A program made the translations under genes and the position numbers. This document shows positions 6,740-16,104 of a stretch of DNA of 64,000 nucleotides, in pieces (position 1 is the first letter of the stretch; every line of letters begins with the position of its first letter). The stretch is from Prevotella sp. P2-180 (GTDB lineage Bacteria > Bacteroidota > Bacteroidia > Bacteroidales > Bacteroidaceae): positions 124,001 through 188,000 of the forward strand of contig NZ_NPJI01000067.1 in the NCBI RefSeq assembly GCF_002251435.1. The letters run 5' to 3'. Under the pieces are notes generated by a model. That model saw nothing but the letters and a program-made list of their open reading frames with translations. It was not told the DNA's origin and made no database searches.

Positions 6740-8287
6740 CTAAAACGGCATGGGACCGTCGACGGGGGGAATGGTGGAAGGGTCGAAGGGTGTGTAGTCG
6801 GGAGACTGAACGGGTGGGGTGTCGCCATTGATGCGCGAACCCATTATCTCTCCTTCGTTGGCCGGAAGGGAACGGTGGAGTGAGGAGTCTTCGGGATTCT
6901 CGAAACGGGTGAACTCGCCGCGGAAGGTGAGAAGAACGTCGCCGGTGGCTCCCTTACGGTGCTTGGCTATGATAATCTGGGCCATGCCGTGAAGGTCGCG
7001 GCCTTTCTCGTCCTGATAGATGTGATAGTATTCGGGACGATGGACGAAGAGCACCATGTCGGCATCTTGCTCTATGGCTCCCGACTCGCGGAGGTCGCTG
7101 AGCTGCGGACGCTTGCCTTCAAGGCCCTCGCGGGACTCTACTCCACGGTTGAGCTGACTGAGGGCGAGGATTGGGATGTCGAGCTCCTTTGCCAGACCCT
7201 TTAGCGAGCGCGAGATGGTGGACACCTCTTCCTGACGGCTGCTGAAACGCATGCCGTTGGCATTCATGAGCTGAAGGTAGTCGATCATGATGAGCTTTAC
7301 GCCATGTTCGCGCACCAGTCGGCGTGCCTTTGTGCGTAGCTCGAATACCGAAAGGCCAGGAGTGTCGTCGACGTAGAGCGGAGCGCCGATGAGGCCGTTG
7401 ATGCGCTTGTCGAGGCGGTCCCATTCGTCGGGCTTGAGCTGTCCGTTGAGTATCTTGCTACCCTGTATCTCGCAGCAGTTGGATATCAGTCGGTTGACAA
7501 GCTGGACATTGCTCATTTCGAGCGAGAAGAAGGCTGTGGGCACCTTGAAGTCTGCCACGATATTCTTTGCCATGGAGAGGGCAAAAGAGGTTTTACCCAT
7601 GGCTGGACGTCCTGCAATGATGACAAGGTCGGAAGGCTGCCAGCCGCTGGTGATGTCGTCGAGCTTGTGATATCCGGTGGGCACACCAGTGAGTCCGTCT
7701 TTGTTTGCCGCAGCCTTCTGTATTACTTCGATGGCATTGGTAATGACGGGGTCTATCTGCGTGTAGTCTTTCTTCATGTTGCGCTGAGAAAGCTCGAAGA
7801 GCGAGCCCTCGGCTTCCTGCATCAGTTCATCTACGTCCACCGTTCCGTCGAATGCTTTTGTCTCTATGACGCTGGCGAAGGAGATGAGTTGGCGTGCGAG
7901 GAATTTCTGCGCCACGATGCGGGCATGGTACTCGATGTTGGCCGACGAAGCCACGTTGGCTGCCAGTTCGGTGACGTATATCGGTCCGCCCGCCTTCTCT
8001 ATGTTGCCGTTACGTTCCAGTTCGTTGGTGACGGTGAGGATATCCACCGGTTTTTCTGCCATGCTCAGGCTTCTGATGGCTTCATATATGAGCTGGTTGC
8101 GCTGTTCGTAGAAACTTTCGGGATATAATATCTCGCAGACCACGGCATAGGCGTCGCGGTCTATCATGAGTGCTCCGAGCACAGCCTTCTCCACGTCGAG
8201 AGCCTGTGGCTGCAGGTGTCCGTAGGTATTGTCGACTGGTGTTGTCTTGCTTGTCTTCCTTGTTTTTGCAGTATTGTTGTCAGCCAT
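6740..8287 (-). CDS. dnaB: Replicative DNA helicase DnaB
   Basis: The 515-residue protein has the DnaB N-terminal domain (LQPQALDVEKAVLGALMID) and the RecA-like helicase domain with Walker A GRPAMGKTS at residues 226-234, the Walker B segment VKLIMIDYLQLM and the conserved SQLNRGVESR and DLRESGAIEQDADM motifs. It unwinds the fork as a hexamer and recruits primase. The C-terminal tail (from about 475) is Pro/Asp rich and variable. It lies 18 bases downstream of the GHL10 gene and is the last housekeeping gene before the accessory island. Confidence 0.98.
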   Translation of the reverse strand: MADNNTAKTRKTSKTTPVDNTYGHLQPQALDVEKAVLGALMIDRDAYAVVCEILYPESFYEQRNQLIYEAIRSLSMAEKPVDILTVTNELERNGNIEKAGGPIYVTELAANVASSANIEYHARIVAQKFLARQLISFASVIETKAFDGTVDVDELMQEAEGSLFELSQRNMKKDYTQIDPVITNAIEVIQKAAANKDGLTGVPTGYHKLDDITSGWQPSDLVIIAGRPAMGKTSFALSMAKNIVADFKVPTAFFSLEMSNVQLVNRLISNCCEIQGSKILNGQLKPDEWDRLDKRINGLIGAPLYVDDTPGLSVFELRTKARRLVREHGVKLIMIDYLQLMNANGMRFSSRQEEVSTISRSLKGLAKELDIPILALSQLNRGVESREGLEGKRPQLSDLRESGAIEQDADMVLFVHRPEYYHIYQDEKGRDLHGMAQIIIAKHRKGATGDVLLTFRGEFTRFENPEDSSLHRSLPANEGEIMGSRINGDTPPVQSPDYTPFDPSTIPPVDGPMPF

Positions 8288-8305
8288 GTGTGAAAATGAT
8301 GAATA

Positions 8306-9787
8306 TTAGAGTGACACTTTCTTTTTCACAGCCTTGCTCTCGTTTTGCATTCTGTCGAGAGAGGTGACCATGTATGTGTATTTCCTTTTTCCAGATTCGT
8401 AAGGCAGTTTATAGAAGGTATCGGTGGTGATGGCGATGATTTTTGCCGGGTTATCGATATCGCATTTCTCCCCTTTTTCAAATCTGTAAACCACATATTT
8501 CTCGGCCTTGTCTTTCCAGTTATGTCCCTTTGGCGCAGTCCAGAAGAGGATGTATCCGTCGGAGGTCCACACTGCTTTCACCTTTCGTGGCTTTTTGGGT
8601 GCCTTGCCGTCGATGAAAGGCATGAGGGGCTGGAGGGCTGGTGTCTTCCAGTATTGTTCGCGCAGGAGGGTGCCGTAGTTGCCCACGTTGTCGACGGCGG
8701 CTTTGGCATACCAGAGCACGGTGCCTTTCACGTTTCTCATCTGCATGTGGAGGTTCATCTTTGCCGGTAGCTGATGGCTGTTGACATTTGAGGGGTCGGG
8801 GTATTTCACCGTGCGTTCCACGTCCTCGCCAATGTATAGAGGCCTGCCGCCGGCATAGTGGTTCCACCATTCTATGAGTGTGGTGTAATCGGCTGTGGGG
8901 TGGCCTATCTGCCAGTATATCTGTGGCACGCAATAGTCTATCCATCCGTTGTTTATCCATAGAAGCACGTCGGCATAGAGGTCGTCGTAGTTCTGAAGAC
9001 CTTTGGTGTTGCTGCCCATTCGTGAACTTTGCTTGTTGCGGTAGATGCCGAAGGGCGACACGCCGAACTTCACCCAAGGCTTGGTCTTGGCGATGGTCTC
9101 GTGGAGCTGGCGTATGAAAAGGTTGACGTTATAGCGTCGCCAGTCGCCCAGGTCGGTGATTCCGTTGGACATGGTGCTGAACTCTTTTTTGTCGGGTATG
9201 GATTGGCCTGCCACGGGGTAGGGATAGAAATAGTCGTCGATGTGGAGTCCGTCGATGTCATATCGTTTCACTATGTCTTCCACGACGTTGCAGATGTAGT
9301 TGCGGTTTTCGTCGAGTGCAGGGTTCATGATGAGTTGTCCGTCGTAAGAGAACACGCGTTCGGGATGTTGTGAGGCCACATGGTTGGCAGCGAGCTGCGA
9401 CGTGGTCTTGGTCTTGGCGCGGTAAGGGTTTATCCATGCGTGTAGCTCCATGCCGCGGCGGTGGCACTGTTCTATCATCCACTGCAGCGGGTCCCAATAG
9501 GGTGAGGGAGCCTTACCTTGCTGTCCGGTGAGGAAGCGGCTCCAAGGCTCTATGCTGCTTTGGTAGAGAGCGTCGCACTCAGGTCTTACCTGAAAGATGA
9601 TGGCGTTGCATCCGTCTTTCTGTAGTTCGTCGAGTTGGTAGGAGAGGGTGGACTGCATTTTTTCTGTTGACATTCCTAGGAACTGTCCGTTGACGCATTG
9701 TATCCATGCTCCCCTGAATTCACGTTTTGGTTGTGCTACGGCTGCAATGGTTGCAATAAGCATTGCGAGTAATAGTTTTGTTCTCAT
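8306..9787 (-). CDS. Family 10-like glycosyl hydrolase (GHL10/DUF187), secreted
   Basis: The 493-residue protein starts with a signal peptide (MRTKLLLAMLIATIAAVAQ) followed by REFRGAWIQCVNG, the entry motif of the GHL10 family. The TIM-barrel strands follow: CNAIIFQVRPECDALY, ELHAWINPYR, GLHIDDYFYPYP, KFGVSPFGIYRN and WIDYCVPQIYWQIGH. A C-terminal fibronectin-like segment of about 90 residues (KPRKVKAVWTSDGYILFW) ends the protein. Members act on cell-wall or exopolysaccharide sugars in the periplasm or outside; the substrate is not predictable here. It starts 2 bases after the HAD gene and is probably cotranscribed with metH. Confidence 0.85.
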   Translation of the reverse strand: MRTKLLLAMLIATIAAVAQPKREFRGAWIQCVNGQFLGMSTEKMQSTLSYQLDELQKDGCNAIIFQVRPECDALYQSSIEPWSRFLTGQQGKAPSPYWDPLQWMIEQCHRRGMELHAWINPYRAKTKTTSQLAANHVASQHPERVFSYDGQLIMNPALDENRNYICNVVEDIVKRYDIDGLHIDDYFYPYPVAGQSIPDKKEFSTMSNGITDLGDWRRYNVNLFIRQLHETIAKTKPWVKFGVSPFGIYRNKQSSRMGSNTKGLQNYDDLYADVLLWINNGWIDYCVPQIYWQIGHPTADYTTLIEWWNHYAGGRPLYIGEDVERTVKYPDPSNVNSHQLPAKMNLHMQMRNVKGTVLWYAKAAVDNVGNYGTLLREQYWKTPALQPLMPFIDGKAPKKPRKVKAVWTSDGYILFWTAPKGHNWKDKAEKYVVYRFEKGEKCDIDNPAKIIAITTDTFYKLPYESGKRKYTYMVTSLDRMQNESKAVKKKVSL

Positions 9788-9789
9788 GG

Positions 9790-10413
9790 TTATTGTTTTA
9801 GTTTTTCTTCTATTAATCCAGTCCAGTCTTCTCCGTTGTTGACGAGCAGTGTCTTGATGCCGAGGGCTTTAGCTGCCTCGATGTTTCGAGGTCCGTCGTC
9901 GAGGAAAAGTGTTTCTTCAGGCACGAGGTTCTCTTCATTGATGACTGCGTCGAAGAACACCTTCGATGGTTTCATGGCACCGCATTTGTAGCTCATGTAA
10001 GCCTTGTCGAGATAGTGGCTGAGGGAGTGTCCGTTGCCGTCAAACTCGTCGCTCATGACCCACGACATCATGAAGGGGTTGGTGTTTGAGAGCAGCACGA
10101 CACGATAGCCCCGTCTGCGGAGTTCCGCCATTTTGTCGAGATTGCGTTGCGGTACATCGCCACAATAGCCGAGCCATGCTTGGCGGCATTCCTCCCATGA
10201 AAGTTCGTGACCCACGAGAAGGCTCAGTTCGCGGCGGAAGTCCTCCTCGCTAATCTTTCCCGCCTCAAGGTCGCCGAAAATACCTTGTTGGGTGTAGGCG
10301 TCGAGGCGTTGTTCGGCATCGTGCAGTCCGAGAGCCTTAAATCGTTTTATGGCCTGTTGTTGGTTGAGTGTGATGACCACACCTCCCATATCTAAAAGTA
10401 TTGTCTTTATCAT
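9790..10413 (-). CDS. HAD superfamily hydrolase (HAD-IA, YihX-like)
   Basis: I choose the ATG at 10413 (MIKTILLDMGGVVITL), because the longer frame would overlap metH and adds nothing conserved. The 207-residue protein has the HAD nucleophile motif LLDMGGV (D8), motif II VVLLSNTNP, the Lys region KCGAMKPSKVFFD and motif IV LFLDDGPRNIEAA. The cap fits small phosphatases such as YihX that act on sugar or nucleotide phosphates. The start is 7 bases after the metH stop, so translation is likely coupled. Confidence 0.88.
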   Translation of the reverse strand: MIKTILLDMGGVVITLNQQQAIKRFKALGLHDAEQRLDAYTQQGIFGDLEAGKISEEDFRRELSLLVGHELSWEECRQAWLGYCGDVPQRNLDKMAELRRRGYRVVLLSNTNPFMMSWVMSDEFDGNGHSLSHYLDKAYMSYKCGAMKPSKVFFDAVINEENLVPEETLFLDDGPRNIEAAKALGIKTLLVNNGEDWTGLIEEKLKQ

Positions 10414-10420
10414 AATAATG

Positions 10421-13165
10421 TTAAAAGAGTTGGAGTTTGTTCTTTCTTGCTTCCTCAAGGCTTGCCAATGGTGTTTGGTGTGACAGATACTCGTCTCTCA
10501 TGAGACTGTATTTTTTGTCGAGGCTTAGTTTGAGCGTTTCTTCCTCATCGCCGTTGAGCAGTTGTGACGCCATGAGCGGGTTTTGCGAGGCGTCTTTCAT
10601 CCACACTACGGGTCCGCTGTACACGGGAGCGATTTTCAGTGCCACATGCATCTCGCTAGTTGTAGCACCTCCAATCATTATGGGCAGTCGCAGTCCAGCT
10701 TTTTCCATTTCCTTAGCCACGTTCACCATTTCCTCCAGACTCGGTGTGATGAGTCCGCTAAGTCCGATGATGTCCACTTTTTCTTCCATGGCCTTTTTCA
10801 CTATCTGTTCGGCAGGCACCATCACTCCCATGTCTATCACTTCGTAGTTGTTGCATGCCATGATTACTCCCACGATGTTTTTGCCGATGTCGTGCACGTC
10901 GCCCTTTACGGTTGCGATGAGCACCTTTCCAGCCTTGGTGGTGCCTTCCTCCTTCTGTGCCTCGATGTATGGCTGGAGTATAGCCACAGCCTGTTTCATG
11001 GTGCGTGCTGTCTTCACTACTTGTGGCAAGAACATCTTTCCGCTACCGAAGAGCTGGCCCACGGTGTTCATGCCGTCCATGAGCGGTCCTTCGATGATGC
11101 TGACAGCCTTGGGGTATTTGTCGAGTGCCTCGTGGAGGTCGGTGTCGAGATACGTGGCAATACCCTTTATAAGTGCGTATGCCAGGCGCTGTTCGAGAGG
11201 TTCTGACCGCCATTTCTCCTCGTGGTTGTCGGCAGCTGCGGTGTTGTCCTTGTGGCTGTCTGCTTCAGCCTTCAGTTTTTCCGCAAGGCTTATGAGTCGC
11301 TCGGAGGCATCGGGAGTGCGGTTGAGAATGGCATCCTCGATGACTGTGAGTTCGTCGGCGGGAATGTCGCTGTAGAGCACTTTTGTGGCAGGGTTGACAA
11401 TGCCGAAGTCCATGCCTTTGGCTATGGCGTGGTAGAGGAACACGGCGTGCATGGCTTCGCGGATATAGTTGTTGCCGCGGAAAGAGAACGAGAGATTGCT
11501 CACACCGCCGCTGACGTGTGCTCCCGGAAGGTTTTGGCGTATCCATTCCGTGGCACGTATGAAGTCTGCCGCGTATGCGTTGTGTTCCTCCATACCTGTG
11601 GCAATAGCAAGCACGTTGGGGTCGAAGATGATGTCGAGCGGATTCATGCCAACCTCCTGTGTAAGAATGCGGTATGCTCGTTCGGCTATCTCGATTCTCC
11701 GTTCGAAGGTGGTGGCTTGTCCCTTCTCGTCGAAACACATCACCACCACAGCTGCCCCGTAGCGCATGGCATCGCGGGCGTGGCTGACGAAGGTGTCCTT
11801 TCCTTCCTTCAAAGAGATTGAGTTGACGATGCTCTTTCCCTGTACGCATTTCAGTCCAGCTGTTATAACCTCCCATTTCGAAGAGTCGATCATTACGGGG
11901 ACGCGTGTGACATCGGGTTCAGCAGCTATGAGTTTCAGGAATGTGGTCATCTCTTCTTGTGCGTCGAGCAGTCCGTCGTCCATGTTGATGTCTATCACCT
12001 GTGCCCCGTCGGCCACCTGTTTTCGTGCAATGCCAATGGCTTCTTCGTAGTTTTTCTCCTTTATCAGTCTCAGGAACTTTCTTGAACCTGCCACGTTACA
12101 GCGTTCGCCCACGTTGACGAATCCCACTTCTGGAGTGACGTCGAGCATGTCGAGACCGCTGAGCCTCATGGTCTCGGGTTGTGGCTTAGGCTCGCGTGGA
12201 GTCTTCCCTTTTACGAGGTCGGCATACCGTACAATGAACTCATCGGTGGTGCCGCAGCATCCTCCCACGATATTCACCAGTCCCTCGTCGATTAATTCCG
12301 CTATTTGGGGTGCCATGCTCTCAGCCGTTTCGTCATAAAGGCCCATAGAGTTGGGCAGTCCTGCGTTAGGATGGGCGCTGGTATACCAAGGAGCTTTTCG
12401 TGCCAGTTCGGCTATGAACGGTTTCATCTGTCTTGCTCCGAAAGAGCAGTTGAGTCCGATGGAGAAGATAGGGTAGGAGCCAACGCTTGCCATGAAGGCG
12501 TCGAGGGTCTGTCCGCTCAGTGTTCGTCCGGCGAGGTCGCTGACAGTGACCGACACCATTATGGGCAGGTCTTTTTGCAGTCGCTGCATGGTGGAGGTGG
12601 CGGCGTCGATGGCAGCCTTGGCGTTCAGTGTGTCGAAGATGGTCTCTATGAGAATGATGTCAGCTCCGCCTTCTATCAGTCCTTCCATCTGTTCTCTGTA
12701 AGCGTCGAATAGCTGGTCGTATGTGATGTCGCGTTTTGCGGGATCGCTTACGTCGGGGCTCATGGAGCACGTCTTGTTTGTCGGTCCGACAGAACCGGCC
12801 ACGAACCTTGGTCTTTCGTCTGTAGAGAACTCGTCAGCCACCCGTCGTGCTATCCTTGCGCCTTCGAAAGCCATCTCACGGCTATATTCTCCCAGTGCGT
12901 AATCGGCCTGTGATATGCGTTGGCTGCTGAAGGTGTTAGTGGATATGATGTCGGCTCCGGCTACTAGATATTTTCTGTGAATATCCTCGATGACGTCTTG
13001 CCTGGTTATGTTCAGCATATCGTTGTTGCCTTTCATTTCAACAGCAGAGTCGGCAAACCTGGTTCCCCGGAAGTCATTCTCCGTGAGGGAGTATTTCTGA
13101 ATCATCGTTCCCATGGCGCCGTCGAGCACCATTATCCTGTGTTTTATTATATCTCTAATGTTCAT
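10421..13165 (-). CDS. metH: Cobalamin-dependent methionine synthase lacking the activation domain
   Basis: The 914-residue protein has the homocysteine domain (residues about 8-320; Zn ligands C240 in GLNCSFG and C303-C304 in GGCCGTT), the methyltetrahydrofolate domain (about 345-600; NVGERCNVAGSRKF, IDINMDDGLLD), and the cobalamin domains (cap about 655-735; DVHDIG at 756-761 with H758 as lower cobalt ligand). It stops right after ASLEEARKNKLQLF, where the AdoMet-binding reactivation domain of the 1200-residue enzymes would begin. Such shortened MetH proteins occur in Bacteroidales, with a separate reactivation protein. None is visible here. It follows smpB with 24 bases between them. Confidence 0.97.
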   Translation of the reverse strand: MNIRDIIKHRIMVLDGAMGTMIQKYSLTENDFRGTRFADSAVEMKGNNDMLNITRQDVIEDIHRKYLVAGADIISTNTFSSQRISQADYALGEYSREMAFEGARIARRVADEFSTDERPRFVAGSVGPTNKTCSMSPDVSDPAKRDITYDQLFDAYREQMEGLIEGGADIILIETIFDTLNAKAAIDAATSTMQRLQKDLPIMVSVTVSDLAGRTLSGQTLDAFMASVGSYPIFSIGLNCSFGARQMKPFIAELARKAPWYTSAHPNAGLPNSMGLYDETAESMAPQIAELIDEGLVNIVGGCCGTTDEFIVRYADLVKGKTPREPKPQPETMRLSGLDMLDVTPEVGFVNVGERCNVAGSRKFLRLIKEKNYEEAIGIARKQVADGAQVIDINMDDGLLDAQEEMTTFLKLIAAEPDVTRVPVMIDSSKWEVITAGLKCVQGKSIVNSISLKEGKDTFVSHARDAMRYGAAVVVMCFDEKGQATTFERRIEIAERAYRILTQEVGMNPLDIIFDPNVLAIATGMEEHNAYAADFIRATEWIRQNLPGAHVSGGVSNLSFSFRGNNYIREAMHAVFLYHAIAKGMDFGIVNPATKVLYSDIPADELTVIEDAILNRTPDASERLISLAEKLKAEADSHKDNTAAADNHEEKWRSEPLEQRLAYALIKGIATYLDTDLHEALDKYPKAVSIIEGPLMDGMNTVGQLFGSGKMFLPQVVKTARTMKQAVAILQPYIEAQKEEGTTKAGKVLIATVKGDVHDIGKNIVGVIMACNNYEVIDMGVMVPAEQIVKKAMEEKVDIIGLSGLITPSLEEMVNVAKEMEKAGLRLPIMIGGATTSEMHVALKIAPVYSGPVVWMKDASQNPLMASQLLNGDEEETLKLSLDKKYSLMRDEYLSHQTPLASLEEARKNKLQLF

Positions 13166-13189
13166 AATTCAATAATCTGCATCTCCTTA

Positions 13190-13669
13190 TCAATAGTGTT
13201 TCATCGCCCTGTCCATTTCCCTTCTGTCTTCTTTTTCCTTGAGGGTTTGTCTCTTGTCGAATTCCTTTTTACCCTTGCAGAGGGCGATGTCCATTTTGGC
13301 CCGTCCGTTTTGGTCGATAAACACTAACAGCGGAACGATGGTGTAGCCGGTTTGTTTTGTGGCACTTTCAAGTTTTTGTATTTCCTTACGGTTTAGCAGT
13401 AGCTTTCTGTCGCGTTTAGCCTCATGATTGTTGTAAGAGCCGTAGAAATAAGTGCTGATGTTCATGCCTTTCACCCATATCTCACCGTTGGTGATGAAGC
13501 AGAAGGTGTCAACGAGCGATGCCTTCCCGAGTCTTATTGACTTTATTTCCGTGCCGGTGAGCACAATGCCAGCCGTGTAAGTCTCGATGAAGAAGTATTC
13601 GAAAGAAGCCTTTTTGTTGCGTATGTTCACTGGGCTTTTTTTCCTTATGTTCAGTTCGTCTTTATTCAT
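13190..13669 (-). CDS. smpB: SsrA-binding protein SmpB
   Basis: The 159-residue protein has the SmpB core: [38 protein letters not shown], then [12 protein letters not shown] and the basic tail [20 protein letters not shown]. It carries tmRNA into stalled ribosomes for trans-translation. The start overlaps the end of the DMP19-like gene by 8 bases, so the two are cotranslated. Confidence 0.97.
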   Translation of the reverse strand: MNKDELNIRKKSPVNIRNKKASFEYFFIETYTAGIVLTGTEIKSIRLGKASLVDTFCFITNGEIWVKGMNISTYFYGSYNNHEAKRDRKLLLNRKEIQKLESATKQTGYTIVPLLVFIDQNGRAKMDIALCKGKKEFDKRQTLKEKEDRREMDRAMKHY

Positions 13670-14171
13670 CTTTTATGGTTGCAAACTTTTCAATGTTGTT
13701 GTCAATATATTCCGCCACAAGGGCAGTCCACTGTTCCTCATTTTCCACGAAGCTATCATCGTAGTCGTCGAATTCCGGCATTTTTTCAAACATCTGCATG
13801 AATTCGTCGTCAGAACAGTCGCGCATTATCTCATCCTTGTATTTCCAGTAGAGGCGTTTCACGTCGTATATCATTTTCGACAGGTCGCGAAGTCCCCAGT
13901 CCTTTATAGCCTTTGCAAACGGGTTGAGGAAAATGAAGTCGCCGTAGCCGTTGTGGATAAGTTGTACAAATCCTCCGTCCATAACTTCCTCGTGAAGGGC
14001 GTGGAATCCCCAAAGCGTGAGTTGGTCGGCGTTAAGCTCTGCCATGTTTTCTGCTGTGAGTTGTCCTCCCACGGCATCGGATATGGCATTGTAGAACACA
14101 CCGACAAATTCATCCATTCCCTCTTGAGCTGCCTTTCGCAGTTCGGAGTCTTTTACAAATATTTCTTTCAT
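13662..14171 (-). CDS. DMP19-like (DUF4375) acidic protein
   Basis: The 169-residue, strongly acidic protein has the DUF4375/DMP19 pattern: [39 protein letters not shown] and [19 protein letters not shown]19 of Neisseria is a DNA-mimic protein that blocks a repressor; family membership is read from sequence, but the DNA-mimic role is not established for Bacteroidales members. A -7 box (TAACTTTGC on this strand, 14188-14196) lies 17 bases upstream, so the operon DMP19-smpB-metH-HAD probably starts here. Confidence 0.75.
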   Translation of the reverse strand: MKEIFVKDSELRKAAQEGMDEFVGVFYNAISDAVGGQLTAENMAELNADQLTLWGFHALHEEVMDGGFVQLIHNGYGDFIFLNPFAKAIKDWGLRDLSKMIYDVKRLYWKYKDEIMRDCSDDEFMQMFEKMPEFDDYDDSFVENEEQWTALVAEYIDNNIEKFATIKDE

Positions 14172-14187
14172 ATCATATAAAGTTTGT

Positions 14188-14196
14188 GCAAAGTTA
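14188..14196 (-). promoter_or_regulatory. -7 promoter box for the DMP19-smpB-metH operon
   Basis: The minus strand reads TAACTTTGC, an exact match to the Bacteroidota consensus TAnnTTTGC, 17 bases before the ATG. Confidence 0.75.
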
Positions 14197-14280
14197 CGTT
14201 TTTTAATGCGAAAAACAAAGAAATCGCCTTCAATTTTTCCTTTTTCTACGTATTATTTCGTTTTTTTTCAAGAAAACTCT

Positions 14281-14289
14281 TAATTTTGT
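14281..14289 (+). promoter_or_regulatory. -7 promoter box directly before comF
   Basis: TAATTTTGT lies only 3 bases before the ATG at 14293. Either the transcript is leaderless or translation starts further in, for example at the ATG at 14371 before the zinc-finger-like motif. Confidence 0.6.
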
Positions 14290-14292
14290 GGT

Positions 14293-15051
14293 ATGAAAAA
14301 GTTTGGAAAAGGTATTGCTTCATTTTTGGGGCCCAAAATATTCAGGTCTGTACATGATTTGCTACACGACATGGCCGATTACATTCTGCCTCGCCATTGC
14401 CTGATATGCGGCAGACGACTATCGTCGGCTGAGGAGTTTGTGTGTAGTGTATGCTTTTTGTATAAACCTTTCAATCCGTTGTTTCATGACAACAGAGATA
14501 ATTATCTCTCAAAGCTTTTTTATGGAGCTATTCCGATTGAAAAGGCCCAAGCTATTATGAGATTCAGGCCAAATACCGATATGGCGAACATTATTTACAG
14601 CCTTAAGTACAATAATAATCCAGATGTAGGTGTGTTTTTGGGGCGTGTGGCTGCTAAGATATTATCAGATAGCAACTTCTTCGACGGTATAGACTATATA
14701 GTGCCGATGCCGTTGACAAAGAAAAGAAGAAGTTGGAGAGGATATAACCAGTGTGAACGCATTGCGAATGGAGTAAGTGAAGTGACCGGCATACCTATTA
14801 ATACGCATTGTGTGTCCCGAATGTCGTTTCATTGCAGCCAGACCCATCTTGACTATATACAGAGGCAAGATAATGTGCAAAATAATTTCAAGGCAAGCAA
14901 TACGTCGGCTCTTGAGGGAAAACATATTCTAATTATTGACGATATAGTGACTACAGGAGCCACCGTGAAGTCGTGTGGCAGGGAGATAGCCCGTGTTGTG
15001 CCGAATATAAGAATCAGTGTGCTTGCCATGGGTTTTGCCTCCGCCCTGTAA
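14293..15051 (+). CDS. comF: ComF family phosphoribosyltransferase-like protein
   Basis: The 252-residue protein has two CxxC pairs (CLICG and CSVC) near residues 36-60, then the type I phosphoribosyltransferase fold ending in ILIIDDIVTTGATV, the PRPP-binding loop. ComF proteins work in uptake of single-stranded DNA in competent bacteria and possibly in nucleotide salvage. The first 26 residues are not conserved in the family, and Met27 (14371) is a reasonable alternative start. It is monocistronic, divergent from the DMP19 operon. Confidence 0.88.
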   Translation: MKKFGKGIASFLGPKIFRSVHDLLHDMADYILPRHCLICGRRLSSAEEFVCSVCFLYKPFNPLFHDNRDNYLSKLFYGAIPIEKAQAIMRFRPNTDMANIIYSLKYNNNPDVGVFLGRVAAKILSDSNFFDGIDYIVPMPLTKKRRSWRGYNQCERIANGVSEVTGIPINTHCVSRMSFHCSQTHLDYIQRQDNVQNNFKASNTSALEGKHILIIDDIVTTGATVKSCGREIARVVPNIRISVLAMGFASAL

Positions 15052-15115
15052 CGTTATATGTTTCAAAAAATGTTAAATATGGAGCGTGGCGTGCGGTAGT
15101 GTCAGTGTTTTTTTT

Positions 15116-15124
15116 TAAATTTGC
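15116..15124 (+). promoter_or_regulatory. -7 promoter box for the ABC permease gene
   Basis: TAAATTTGC is an exact consensus match, 36 bases before the ATG at 15161. Confidence 0.75.
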
Positions 15125-15160
15125 ACAATATAAACAACTATAATCAAAACAGCGAAGGTA

Positions 15161-16012
15161 ATGGAACAGCAATGGGATACAATTATTGACAACAGAAAGC
15201 ATCTTTTCAGTCTTGACCTAAAGGAAGTTTGGCGTTATCGCGACCTGCTGATGATGTATGTAAAGAGAGATATAGTCACATTTTACAAGCAGACGATACT
15301 CGGTCCGTTATGGTTTTTCATTCAGCCAATATTCACCACAGTGATGTTTATGTTTGTGTTTGGCGGCATTGCCGGCATTTCCACCGACGGAGTGCCGCAG
15401 GCTGTGTTTTATCTTGCAGGACTGGTATGTTGGAATTATTTTTCCGACTGTCTGACCAAATGTTCCGACACGTTCAACGCCAACCAGCAGATATTTGGCA
15501 AGGTGTATTTCCCGCGGCTTGTCGTGCCATTCTCGATTGTGATATCAAACATGATAAAGCTCGGGATACAGTTTCTGCTGTTTTTGGTTGTATATATCTA
15601 CTATAGTGTGGAGTTAGGAGGTTTTGACATCAATTGGAGTATACTGCTCACACCCTTGCTTGTGGTGATGTTGGCATGTCTTGGCCTTGGTTTCGGACTT
15701 GTAATCTCTTCGATGACCACCAAGTATCGCGACCTTCGCTTTCTTGTGTCGTTTGGTGTCCAGTTGTGGATGTATGCCACTCCTGTCATCTATCCGCTTT
15801 CGGTCATGAAGCAGAATTATCCCGACAAGATATGGCTGATTGTGGCAAATCCGCTTACTGCCATCACCGAGACGTTCAAGTATGGCTTTACCGGGGTAGG
15901 GGTGTTTGAGTGGTCTTATCTTTTATACAGCCTTTCCTTTACGGTAGTAATCCTGCTTTTGGGCATTGTGATATTCAATCGTACACAAAAGAATTTCATG
16001 GATGTGATATGA
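15161..16012 (+). CDS. ABC-2 type polysaccharide export permease, orphan
   Basis: The 283-residue protein has about six membrane spans and the pattern of Wzm/TagG/KpsM permeases: YRDLLMMYVKRDIVTFYKQT, ILGPLWFFIQPIFTTVMF, YFPRLVVPFSIVISN, MTTKYRDLRFL and YATPVIYPLS. It would move lipid-linked O-antigen-like or teichoic-type glycans across the inner membrane. The ATPase partner normally follows at once, but here a terminator and an oppositely oriented regulator follow, so the ATPase must be elsewhere or lost. Confidence 0.9.
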   Translation: MEQQWDTIIDNRKHLFSLDLKEVWRYRDLLMMYVKRDIVTFYKQTILGPLWFFIQPIFTTVMFMFVFGGIAGISTDGVPQAVFYLAGLVCWNYFSDCLTKCSDTFNANQQIFGKVYFPRLVVPFSIVISNMIKLGIQFLLFLVVYIYYSVELGGFDINWSILLTPLLVVMLACLGLGFGLVISSMTTKYRDLRFLVSFGVQLWMYATPVIYPLSVMKQNYPDKIWLIVANPLTAITETFKYGFTGVGVFEWSYLLYSLSFTVVILLLGIVIFNRTQKNFMDVI

Positions 16013-16046
16013 TTGAGCAGACGAGTTGAGAAAGAGAAAAAAAGAA

Positions 16047-16085
16047 AGACCAGAATTCCGTAAGCGGGAGTTCTGGTCTTTTTTC
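16047..16085 (+). terminator. Rho-independent terminator after the ABC permease
   Basis: The stem AGACCAGAA/TTCTGGTCT with extra pairs in TTCC/GGGA is followed by six T. The A-run on the left lets it work for the convergent Lrp gene as well. Confidence 0.85.
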
Positions 16086-16104
16086 ATTATCAAGTGTATG
16101 ACGC

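Noticed and set aside
9029..9373. Open frame antisense to the GHL10 glycosidase
   Set aside because: Shadow frame without features.
11222..11821. Open frame antisense to metH
   Set aside because: Shadow of a conserved gene, with no start signal and no recognisable domain.
13166..13189. Cobalamin or SAM riboswitch before metH
   Set aside because: The smpB-metH gap is only 24 bases.
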